Made by a program: the position numbers and the translations under genes
Assembly (NCBI GenBank): GCA_020199775.1
Contig: JAIVJZ010000040.1
Coordinates: forward strand, 496,001 to 560,000
Direction: 5' to 3'
DNA from: Acidobacteriota bacterium
GTDB taxonomy: Bacteria; Acidobacteriota; Blastocatellia; Pyrinomonadales; Pyrinomonadaceae
Length of the DNA stretch: 64,000 nt
Shown: positions 18,663 through 26,804 of the stretch, piece after piece
Layout: every line of letters begins with the position of its first letter
Position numbering within the stretch: position 1 is the first letter of the stretch
Notes under the pieces: model-generated
What the model was told of the DNA's origin: nothing
What the model saw: only the letters and a program-made list of their open reading frames with translations
Databases searched by the model: none

Positions 18663-21600
18663 ATGTTAACCAAATCCGCCGTCAAGTTTGTAGTAGCTGC
18701 CGCCCTCGTGCTCGCGATTGCATTCGCGCCGCACGCCGGGATGGCACAGTTGCAACAAGCCACGGCGGATTCGGTTATTTCCAATCGCGCCGAAGCGATC
18801 TATGCCGACGAAGACGGCAACGAGTTCTCCACCGTCTCGCCCACCATCACCGTCACCGTCCGCCCGGTCTCGGCCGTCGTCGTCACCCCGGACGAAACCG
18901 CGCCCTCCGCCGCCGTCGCACCTGAAGAGCGCATCACGCGCCTCTTCCGCGTCTGCAACCTCGGCAACACGCCCGACTTCTACACCATCACGCGCGCCGA
19001 AGTCACCGCCCCCGCCACGCTCTCCGCGCTCTATTTCGACACCGACGCGAGCGGCACGTTGACGGACGCCGACGCGCCCGCGACTCTCAACTCCAGCATG
19101 TCGCCGCGCCTCGCGCCTCGCGCCTGCGTCGGCGTCCTCGCCGTCGTTGACGTGAACGCGAGCGCGCCGCAGACGCAGGTGGTGATCCGCCTCGACGCCC
19201 GCTCGAATGTTTCCAGCACGGTGAACGGCACGGTCGAAGATACGGGCACGATCATCAACATGGTCGGCGAACGCGCGCGCCTGACCGACCCGCGCGATTC
19301 CGCGCTCCCCCCTGCTAAACTCGTCAACAGGCAGGAGCGCGTGACCGCCGCGCCCGGCCAGACGCTCGACTACACGATCAGTTTCCGCAACAGCGGCTCG
19401 GTCGTCGCCCGCCGCGTCCTCGTCGCGGACGAGCTTCCGGCCGGTCTCCAGTACGTCGCAGGTTCGCTCCGCCTCGGCGGGCGCGCGCTCACCGACGCGG
19501 CCGATACGGACGAAGGCCAGTCAACCAGCCCCCGGCGTTTTGAAGTGCGCATCGCCGAGGTGCAGCCCGACGAAGTGGTGACGATCAGTTTCCGCGCGCA
19601 GGTCACGGGCGACATCGCGCCGGGCACGGGCGCGGTCAACACGGCCACGCTCAGCGGCGAAAATTTCGGCAGCGTGAACAGCTCCGCCGCCACGGCCGTC
19701 GTCAATCCCTTCGGCACGATCTACGCCGGTCGCAGCGGCGGCGCGGTCACTATCGGCGGGGCGCGCGTCGCGCTCGTCACCGACCCGGCCACGCGCACGC
19801 CGCTCCCGACCGCCACCGGCGTCGGCTACACGCCGAACGTCCCGAACGACAACCCTTACACCACGGCGCAGGGCGGTCTCTTCAGTTTCGCGCTCACCCC
19901 GGCGCAACTCGCCGTGCCCGCCACCTACTACGTCAACGTCACCGCGCCCGGCTACCGCTCGCGCATGTTGGAGTTCGCCGTGCGCCCGTCAGGCGTCGCC
20001 GGTCTCTACGACGCCACCGTGCGCGCGCTCGACGAGCAGCCCATCGCCGAGGCCGCCAGTTTCACGCTCACCGAGTCGGACGTGCGCCTCGCGGGTCTCG
20101 CGAGCGTCGCGCTCAACATCCCGCTCTTCGAGTTGCAGACGCTTGAGATCAACAAGGTCGCCGACCAGCAGCACGCAGAGATCGGCGACATCGTTTCCTA
20201 CCGCGTCGAAGTGCGCAACACGACGCAGGCCGCTCTGCGCGACGTGACGGTGCGCGACCTGCTGCCGCAATCGTTCCACTACGCGCCGGGCACGGCGCAA
20301 CTCACCGTCTCGCCCGACGCCCCGCGTGCCGTGGAGCCGCAGATCAACGGCAACGAACTCACGTTCAATCTCGGCACGCTCGCGGCGGGCGCGCGCGCCT
20401 CGCTCGTCTACCGCACGCGCATCGGCGTCAACGCGCGCGAAGGCGACCAGACGAACTCGGCCGCGGCCTCCGGCGTCTACGCTTCCGGCGAACGCGTCTC
20501 GACCAACGCGTCGCGCGCCACCGTGCGCGTCGGGCGCGGCGTCTTCTCCACGCGGCAGATTATCATCGGGCGCGTCTTCGAGGACAAAAACGGCAACGAC
20601 GAGTTTGACGCGGGCGAGCGCGCCGTCGAAGGCGCGCGGCTCTACATAGACAACGGCCAGTCGGTCGTCACCGATGCGGAAGGCATGTATAGCCTGCCCT
20701 CGGTCGAAGACGGCGCGGTCGTCATCGCCATCGACCCGGTGACGCTCCCGCGCGGCTACGCGCTCACGGACGAAGGCCGCCGTTCCGGTCGCAGTTGGGC
20801 GCGACTGCTGCGCACCCCGCTCGGCGGCGGCACGCTCCTGCGCCAAAACTTCGCGCTCCGCAGCACGAACGGCGCGAGCGACGACCAAACAGCCGACGGT
20901 ATCGAGCACAAGGACGGCAAGCCCGCGCCGCTTCGCGCGCCGCAACTCGCGGCGATAAATCCCGCCCCCGCGACGACAACCGCGCGCGAAACGAACGCGC
21001 CGCGAGCGAATGCCCTCGCGCCCGCGACGACGCCGGACGCGCACTTGTCCGCCCCGGCCGCAACGGCGGCGGGCGCGCGCGCACCGCGCATCGAAAAAAT
21101 CTCCGACGCGAAAGAGACGGGCAATCTTTCGGCGGGCACGTATGAGGTGGAAGCGAACGAAATGGTAGCGGCCGTCGCGCCGGGCGACGTGCTCGTCGTC
21201 AACCCGTCCGAGGGCGAAGTCGTCATGTCGGCGGCGATGCAGGTCGAGGTACGCGTAGCGGAAGATTGGACGGCGACGCTGGAAGTCAACGGCCAGCACG
21301 TCGGCGAGAAGAACATCGGGATCAGCCGCGTCGATCACAAGAACAAGGTCGCGACCTTCACGTTCGTCGGCTTGAACGTGCGCCCCGGTCAGAACCGCGT
21401 GCGCGCCTTCGCCGTCAGCCCCGAAGGCAAGACGGGTCGCGCCGTCGAACTGAACGTGATGGGGCGCGGCCCTGCGCGCCGTCTGGAGATCATCCCGGAG
21501 CGCGACGAACTGCAAGCGGGCGGGCGCGATTCGGCGGCGCTTCGCGTGCGCGCCTTCGACCAGTGGAACAATCCTGCGGCCGACGGTCAGGTCGCCGTCG

Positions 21601-24431
21601 TCACCACGAGCGGCCACTTCCTGCGCCCCGCCGCGGGCGACGCACCGGCGGCGAACGACGCGCGTGATAAATCGCGCGACAAGTCTCTGGAACTGTCGGA
21701 AGAGATCGCCGCGGGCGAGAACTCCAACGCGACGTTGAGGGAAGTGGTCTTGAGCCTGAGAGGCGGCGAAGCCACGGTGCGTCTCGTCTCGGACAACGCG
21801 GCGGGCGTCGCACAAATTCAGGCGCAGTCGGGCGACATCACCGCCGAGCGTCGCCTGCGTTTCACCGCCGAACTCCGCCCCACGATCCTCGTCGGCCTCG
21901 CCGAAGCGTCAATCGGCCGCGCCGCCCCCGAGAACACGCTGCGCGGCGACGACGCGCGCGTGCGCAGCCACATCGAGTTTTTCTATCGCGGTTCGGTCTT
22001 CGGCAAGAATCTCCTGACGCTCGCCTACGACAGCCAGCGCTCCCTCAACCGCACGCAGGGGCGCGACCGACTCTTTCAGGCCGACCCGCTGGAGCGCGCC
22101 TACCCGATCTTCGGCGATTCCTCGACGCGCTTCAACGATGTCGAATCGAACTCGAAACTCTACGCGCGCTTTGATCGCAATCGCTCCTACGCCATGTTCG
22201 GCGACTTCGAGGCAGGACTATCCGACACGCAACTCGCCGGTTACTCGCGCAAGCTGACGGGCGTTAAAGTTCACCTCGAAAACTCGAACGGGGATTTCAT
22301 CGCCGTCACGGGCGCGCGCCCCGACACCTCGTTTGCGCGCGACGTGTTCCCGGCCGGTCGCATCGGTCTCATCAATCTCTCTTACCCGGACGTGCTGCCC
22401 GGTTCGGAAACCGTCACTCTCGAAGTGCGCGACCGCCGCAACCCCGAACGGATCATCTCGCGCGAGACGCTCCTGCGCTCGCTCGACTACAACCTCGATC
22501 CGCTCACCGGGCAACTGTTCTTCATGCGCCCCATCTCCGCCTTCGACTACGATCTCAACCTCGTCCAACTCGTCGTCACTTACGAGCACCGCGCCGCGGG
22601 GATGTCGTCCGGCGTCTACACGGGTCGCGCCGCGAAGCGTTTCAACCGCCTCGGCCTGCGCATGGGTCTCTCGTTCGTCGGACAAAAGCAGAGCGAATTC
22701 GGCTCTTACGTGCTCGGCGGCATCGACGGCGAGCAGACGTTGCCTAATCGCGGCTCGCTCAAATTCGAGTGGGCCATGAGCCGCGGCGATCTGGCGACGG
22801 GCGGCAACATCTTCGACGCCTCGACCAGACACGCGGGCGGCAACGCCTATCGCCTCGAACTCGTGCAGCCGCTCAAGGTTTACGAGGGCGTGCTCCGCGC
22901 CGAGTACGCGCGCGCCGACGAAGGCTTCTTCAACCCCTTCGGCGCGACCGTCGCTCCGGGGTCGCAGCGCACGGGCGCGACGCTCGATCTCAAACCCACT
23001 GCTTCGCGCGTCCTGCGCCTCGGCTTCCTCAATGAGCGCAACCACACCGCGAACGTCGATAACTCGCGCAACACCTTCTCGCTGCTCTGGACGGAAACTT
23101 TCAGCGACCGCCTCCACGCCTTCTTCGGCTACGACTACCGACGCCTCAACGATTCGCTGAACGACCGGCAGATCGGCTCGAACCTCGTCACCGTCGGCGC
23201 GCAGTATCGCCCGACGGACAAGCTCGAACTCTCCGTCAAACGCGAACAGAATTTGGGCGAGGCCGACCCGACGTTCCCCAGCCAGACGACCATCGCCGCG
23301 CGCTACAAGTGGAGCGAGCGGGCGAACATCTTCTTCACGCAGCGGCTCGCCTCCGCGCCCATCATCCCCATCAGCGACACCTCCGCGACCGGCTTCGCCT
23401 CGACGGGCTCGCGCCGCGAAACTTCAATCGGCATCGAGACGAAGCTCGGCCGCTACACGAACGTCTCCAGCCGCTACCAGCTTGAGAACGGCATCAACGG
23501 CACGGACAGTTTCGCCGTCTTCGGTTTGCAGAATCGCCTGCCCATCTCGAAACAGTTGTCGCTCGACCTCGGCTTCGAGCACGGTTTCCACCTCGCGGGC
23601 GCAGGGCGAAGCTTCACGGGCGGTTCGTTCGGTTTCTCCTACCTGCCCTCGAAAGATTTACGCACGGCGGCGCGCTACGAGTTGCGCAACCAGACGGGCG
23701 GCCTCGCCCAACTGATCACCGTCGGCGCGGCGGGTCGCCTCGGCGACGGGCTGACCACGATGGCGCGCTTCCAGTCGGCGCGCTCTAGCTTCCAGGGGCG
23801 CGAGAATTCGTCCGTGCAGGGCACGGCCGCCCTCGCCCTGCGCCCGCTCAAATCCGACCGCGCCGCGCTCCTCTTCAGCTACACGCACCGCTCGCTCACG
23901 CAGGGCGGCATCGGCGGGCAGTCCGCCATCACCGACCGCTCCGACACGCTCTCGACCGACGGGCTCTGGCAGCCTTTCAAGGACACGGAACTCTACGGCC
24001 GCGTCGCCCTCAAGTTCGGCGCGAACAGCCGCGAAGGTTTGATGAGCGCGTCGGCTCTGACTTACCTCGCGCAACTACGCGCGCAGAAGCGTCTGCGCCG
24101 CGCCTTCGACGTGGCGGGCGAAGTGCGCGTGATGGCGCAACCCGTGACGCACACGACGCGCACTTCGGTCGGCGCGGAAATCGGCTACTGGGTCTTCGCC
24201 GACATGCGCGTCGGCATCGGCTACAACTTCACTTCGGCCACCGAACCCGGCGGCCTCGTCGTCGCGCAGCCGCGCGGCTTCTACTTCACTATCTCCACCA
24301 AGCTCTCCAACCTCTTCGATCTCTTCGGCACCGCCGCCGACGGGCTCGCGCCCTCAAGCGTCAATACGCAGCCGGCGCAGGCGTCTGCGGCTGCCGGTCA
24401 GTCGCCGACGAGCGGGGTAAAGAATCAATGA
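18663..24431 (+). CDS. Giant outer-membrane protein: DUF11, SdrD-like and predicted beta-barrel (1,922 aa)
   Basis: Signal peptide at residues 1-29. Domains in order: shared N-terminal module (30-200); DUF11 at about 220-340 and 494-620; a SdrD_B/CarboxypepD-like domain at about 633-720 ('GRVFEDKNGNDEFDAGE'); an Ala/Pro-rich linker to about 815; Ig-like domains at about 846-1070, one Big1-like ('LRVRAFDQWNNPAADGQV'); then some 800 residues of amphipathic strands. Landmarks 'RAYPIFGDSSTRFNDVES' and 'GDFEAGLSDTQLAGYSRKLTG' recall a segment found in other large DUF11 or SdrD outer-membrane proteins. I infer a barrel with a long extracellular or periplasmic stalk. No Shine-Dalgarno is visible before the ATG. 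The next gene overlaps the stop by 4 nt. Confidence 0.85.
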   Translation: MLTKSAVKFVVAAALVLAIAFAPHAGMAQLQQATADSVISNRAEAIYADEDGNEFSTVSPTITVTVRPVSAVVVTPDETAPSAAVAPEERITRLFRVCNLGNTPDFYTITRAEVTAPATLSALYFDTDASGTLTDADAPATLNSSMSPRLAPRACVGVLAVVDVNASAPQTQVVIRLDARSNVSSTVNGTVEDTGTIINMVGERARLTDPRDSALPPAKLVNRQERVTAAPGQTLDYTISFRNSGSVVARRVLVADELPAGLQYVAGSLRLGGRALTDAADTDEGQSTSPRRFEVRIAEVQPDEVVTISFRAQVTGDIAPGTGAVNTATLSGENFGSVNSSAATAVVNPFGTIYAGRSGGAVTIGGARVALVTDPATRTPLPTATGVGYTPNVPNDNPYTTAQGGLFSFALTPAQLAVPATYYVNVTAPGYRSRMLEFAVRPSGVAGLYDATVRALDEQPIAEAASFTLTESDVRLAGLASVALNIPLFELQTLEINKVADQQHAEIGDIVSYRVEVRNTTQAALRDVTVRDLLPQSFHYAPGTAQLTVSPDAPRAVEPQINGNELTFNLGTLAAGARASLVYRTRIGVNAREGDQTNSAAASGVYASGERVSTNASRATVRVGRGVFSTRQIIIGRVFEDKNGNDEFDAGERAVEGARLYIDNGQSVVTDAEGMYSLPSVEDGAVVIAIDPVTLPRGYALTDEGRRSGRSWARLLRTPLGGGTLLRQNFALRSTNGASDDQTADGIEHKDGKPAPLRAPQLAAINPAPATTTARETNAPRANALAPATTPDAHLSAPAATAAGARAPRIEKISDAKETGNLSAGTYEVEANEMVAAVAPGDVLVVNPSEGEVVMSAAMQVEVRVAEDWTATLEVNGQHVGEKNIGISRVDHKNKVATFTFVGLNVRPGQNRVRAFAVSPEGKTGRAVELNVMGRGPARRLEIIPERDELQAGGRDSAALRVRAFDQWNNPAADGQVAVVTTSGHFLRPAAGDAPAANDARDKSRDKSLELSEEIAAGENSNATLREVVLSLRGGEATVRLVSDNAAGVAQIQAQSGDITAERRLRFTAELRPTILVGLAEASIGRAAPENTLRGDDARVRSHIEFFYRGSVFGKNLLTLAYDSQRSLNRTQGRDRLFQADPLERAYPIFGDSSTRFNDVESNSKLYARFDRNRSYAMFGDFEAGLSDTQLAGYSRKLTGVKVHLENSNGDFIAVTGARPDTSFARDVFPAGRIGLINLSYPDVLPGSETVTLEVRDRRNPERIISRETLLRSLDYNLDPLTGQLFFMRPISAFDYDLNLVQLVVTYEHRAAGMSSGVYTGRAAKRFNRLGLRMGLSFVGQKQSEFGSYVLGGIDGEQTLPNRGSLKFEWAMSRGDLATGGNIFDASTRHAGGNAYRLELVQPLKVYEGVLRAEYARADEGFFNPFGATVAPGSQRTGATLDLKPTASRVLRLGFLNERNHTANVDNSRNTFSLLWTETFSDRLHAFFGYDYRRLNDSLNDRQIGSNLVTVGAQYRPTDKLELSVKREQNLGEADPTFPSQTTIAARYKWSERANIFFTQRLASAPIIPISDTSATGFASTGSRRETSIGIETKLGRYTNVSSRYQLENGINGTDSFAVFGLQNRLPISKQLSLDLGFEHGFHLAGAGRSFTGGSFGFSYLPSKDLRTAARYELRNQTGGLAQLITVGAAGRLGDGLTTMARFQSARSSFQGRENSSVQGTAALALRPLKSDRAALLFSYTHRSLTQGGIGGQSAITDRSDTLSTDGLWQPFKDTELYGRVALKFGANSREGLMSASALTYLAQLRAQKRLRRAFDVAGEVRVMAQPVTHTTRTSVGAEIGYWVFADMRVGIGYNFTSATEPGGLVVAQPRGFYFTISTKLSNLFDLFGTAADGLAPSSVNTQPAQASAAAGQSPTSGVKNQ

Positions 24432-24461
24432 GCTCGCGGGGTGAAGAATCAATGAGTTCGC
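24414..24461 (+). repeat. 24-bp tandem duplication spanning the start codon of the next gene
   Basis: Units 24414-24437 and 24438-24461 are near-identical (GGGGTAAAGAATCAATGAG and GGGGTGAAGAATCAATGAG). Each contains an in-frame ATG, at 24428 and 24452, so the DUF11 gene has two alternative, duplicated starts. Confidence 0.9.
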
Positions 24462-26194
24462 ATGGTGACATGGCCGCGCGCGCGACCGTCGCGTCGAGCC
24501 GGCGCGGGAAGCTGTTGATGCGCCTCGTGCTGCTCCCGCTGCTGCTGTTCGTCGTGCTCGGCTGGCAGAGCGCGCAGGCGCAAATCAGCGTCACGCCGAC
24601 CACATGGAACATCATCGGTCTCGACAGCAACGATGTCAGCATCGGTCCGAACACCTTTCAGGTGGGCGCGCGCGCCTGCAACACGGGCGGCGCGACGCTC
24701 AACAACCTGCGTGCGGAATTCTTCTGGGACAGCGCGAACGTCTACATCAACCTGAGCGGCCCGACCGTCGTCATGTGGCGCTCGCTCGCGCCCGGCGCGT
24801 GTGTGGATTTCTACTTTCCGGTCGTCGTCACGCGCAACACGGCAGCCTTCTTCACCGCGCGCCGCTACCACATCACTATCAGCGCGGACGGTGTGGCCGG
24901 GGTCAGCACGCCCATGCCGCGCGAACTCTATGTTGAGAAGTTGCTCTCGCAGGGGCGCAACACGGTCTATTCCATCGTCGGGCCAACCTCGGTCTATGTC
25001 GGCCAGACCTACAACTACACGATCAACGCCGACACGGCCACGCAGGGCTACCCCCAACTCGAAACTTTCCTGAACCTCTCGAACGTAACCTATCAGGTGC
25101 TCGCCGTCTCGGCCACCTACAGCGCGCCCGGCGGCGCGACGGGCAATAAGTTCTACGCCGACGCCTGCGGCTGGCAGAACAACCCGACGCTGCCCAACTA
25201 CCGCAGTTGCGTCGGCCCCGAACAATACCCCGGCGGCAAGGCGGGCGGCACCATCAGCATTACCTACACCGTGAAAATCCTCGGCGTGACCGGCACGGCC
25301 ATCGCCAGTTCGCTCATTCTCGACTTCTCCGGCAGCAGCTATCACTACGCCAGCGGCCCCTCGCTCACCATCACGACGCTGCCGCCTCAAGTCGCGTTTC
25401 TGGCTAAAATCGCTAATCCGACGACCCCGCTCGCCGGCTCAAACGTCACCTACACGCTGCGCTTGTCTAACACCGGATCGTCTCCCTACACGCTCACCGA
25501 TTTCGTGGACACTCCACCCACGTCGCCCGGCACGCCCACCTATGTCGCGGGTTCGTCAACCTTTGGCGGCGCGTCCATCGCCAACCCCGCGCAGGCGAAC
25601 GGCAAGCTCACGTGGACGGGTACTTTCACCATCCCCGGCGGGCAGACGCGCGACCTGACTTACATCTTGAAGATGCCGAACGTGGCCGGCTCATACGTCA
25701 ACAGCGCGGTCGCCTTCATTGACTACACGCAAATCGACACGACGCCCTCCCCGTCCGACAACGCGCCGGCGACCGCCACCGTCAACGTCTACACGCCGCC
25801 GAGCGTCACGCTCGACAAGTCGTGTCCCGTCCCGGCCAACTGCGCAGCTCAGGCGCAAACTCCCGGCACAGACCTCACCTACCAGATCAACTTCACCAAC
25901 GCCGGGGGGTCGCCCGCGCAGGGACTCGCCATCACGGATCAAATTCCGGCCAACACCGATTTCAAAATCGGCACGGCCGCCGCCGTGCTCGGCACGACCG
26001 GCCTTACCGTCTCGATCACCTACTCCGACGACGGCGGCACAAACTACACCTATACGCCCGTCACCGGCGGCGGCGGCGCGCTCGCCGGCTACGACCGCGC
26101 CGTTACGCACGTCCGCTGGACATTCACCGGCAGCCTCTCACAGACCGCCCCCGCCAACACCGGCAACGTCACGTTCGTCACGCGCATTCGTTAA
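24428..26194 (+). CDS. Secreted DUF11 protein translationally coupled to the giant barrel gene
   Basis: The first ATG (24428) overlaps the upstream stop as ATGA; a second ATG at 24452 lies in a tandem copy of the same sequence. The N-terminus has Arg-rich residues and then a signal-like 'LLPLLLFVVLGWQSAQAQ'. The mature part has an N-terminal sandwich domain with few Cys and two DUF11 domains at about residues 322-450 and 459-588 ('CPVPANCAAQAQTPGTDL', 'LAITDQIPANTDFKIGTA'). Tight coupling suggests a fixed ratio with the giant protein, as for a barrel and its exposed or periplasmic partner. There is no membrane anchor at the C-terminus. Confidence 0.87.
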   Translation: MSSRGEESMSSHGDMAARATVASSRRGKLLMRLVLLPLLLFVVLGWQSAQAQISVTPTTWNIIGLDSNDVSIGPNTFQVGARACNTGGATLNNLRAEFFWDSANVYINLSGPTVVMWRSLAPGACVDFYFPVVVTRNTAAFFTARRYHITISADGVAGVSTPMPRELYVEKLLSQGRNTVYSIVGPTSVYVGQTYNYTINADTATQGYPQLETFLNLSNVTYQVLAVSATYSAPGGATGNKFYADACGWQNNPTLPNYRSCVGPEQYPGGKAGGTISITYTVKILGVTGTAIASSLILDFSGSSYHYASGPSLTITTLPPQVAFLAKIANPTTPLAGSNVTYTLRLSNTGSSPYTLTDFVDTPPTSPGTPTYVAGSSTFGGASIANPAQANGKLTWTGTFTIPGGQTRDLTYILKMPNVAGSYVNSAVAFIDYTQIDTTPSPSDNAPATATVNVYTPPSVTLDKSCPVPANCAAQAQTPGTDLTYQINFTNAGGSPAQGLAITDQIPANTDFKIGTAAAVLGTTGLTVSITYSDDGGTNYTYTPVTGGGGALAGYDRAVTHVRWTFTGSLSQTAPANTGNVTFVTRIR

Positions 26195-26230
26195 AAATTT
26201 CCGTCGCCCCCATCCGTCAAGTCGAGCGCA

Positions 26231-26264
26231 GCCGCGCGACGCGTCGCCCCGCGCCGTTTTTTTG
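26231..26264 (+). terminator. Probable rho-independent terminator of the DUF11 operon
   Basis: GC-rich GCGCG...CGCGC stem followed by seven T (26257-26263), 37 nt behind the last DUF11 stop. Confidence 0.5.
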
Positions 26265-26266
26265 TG

Positions 26267-26294
26267 TTGACATTAATTTATATCCAGCTAAGAT
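26267..26294 (+). promoter_or_regulatory. Sigma-70-type promoter of the PD40/DUF11 gene
   Basis: Consensus TTGACA (26267-26272), 16-nt AT-rich spacer, TAAGAT (26289-26294). It predicts a leader of about 500 nt before the ATG at 26805. Confidence 0.65.
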
Positions 26295-26804
26295 AGCGCG
26301 CGTTCATTAGCCGATGGTTCGAGTATTACGGCAGTCCATAGCATTGCCCTTTCCTTCGAATCTCTCAAGTATCACAGTTCAATTAACGTCGGTTTGCAGG
26401 CAACAGCTTCTCAGACCGCCGCGGTTGACCGCCTGTCCTCTTCAGTCGGCGACCCGGTGGCAACCCCTGACCATCTTGCGCCCGACGACGCACCCGAAAG
26501 GTGCATGTGCCTTTAGTATCACCCGTGCTGGCTCAGAGTGCTCTCACGTCTCTCAGGCGACTGTTCGCTCACACTCTTGATCCGGCCGGTCAGTCGTAGC
26601 TCGCACACTATTTGTTCCGCTTGTGCTGTCGTTTCCTCTCGATATTGACACTGCAAGTTGACGAACTCAATTTTCCCGGTAGAGCGATTTCCGCACATCA
26701 AACGTCGCGCCAGCAGTTCGCACCTTGTAGCGACCGCGCTGCGGTCAGACGTGCCCATCGCTTCACCCGGGAGCAACGTCCTCAGCTAAAAGGAGTCCCC
26801 TCTC
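26295..26804 (+). other. Unusually long 5' leader, about 500 nt
   Basis: No open frame looks coding and base composition is less GC-biased than in genes. Local pairings such as GCACC CGAAA GGTGC (near 26490) are seen, but I recognise no riboswitch class. The stretch ends in a clear 'AAAAGGAG' ribosome-binding site. Confidence 0.4.

Noticed and set aside
19989..21815. 608-codon open minus-strand frame inside the giant gene
   Set aside because: Arg/His/Asp-biased composition, no ribosome-binding site or domain; shadow frame.
26440..26520. Possible cyclic-di-GMP or cobalamin riboswitch in the long leader
   Set aside because: Only isolated GGCAACC and GCACC/GGTGC matches; the conserved core of neither class is present.
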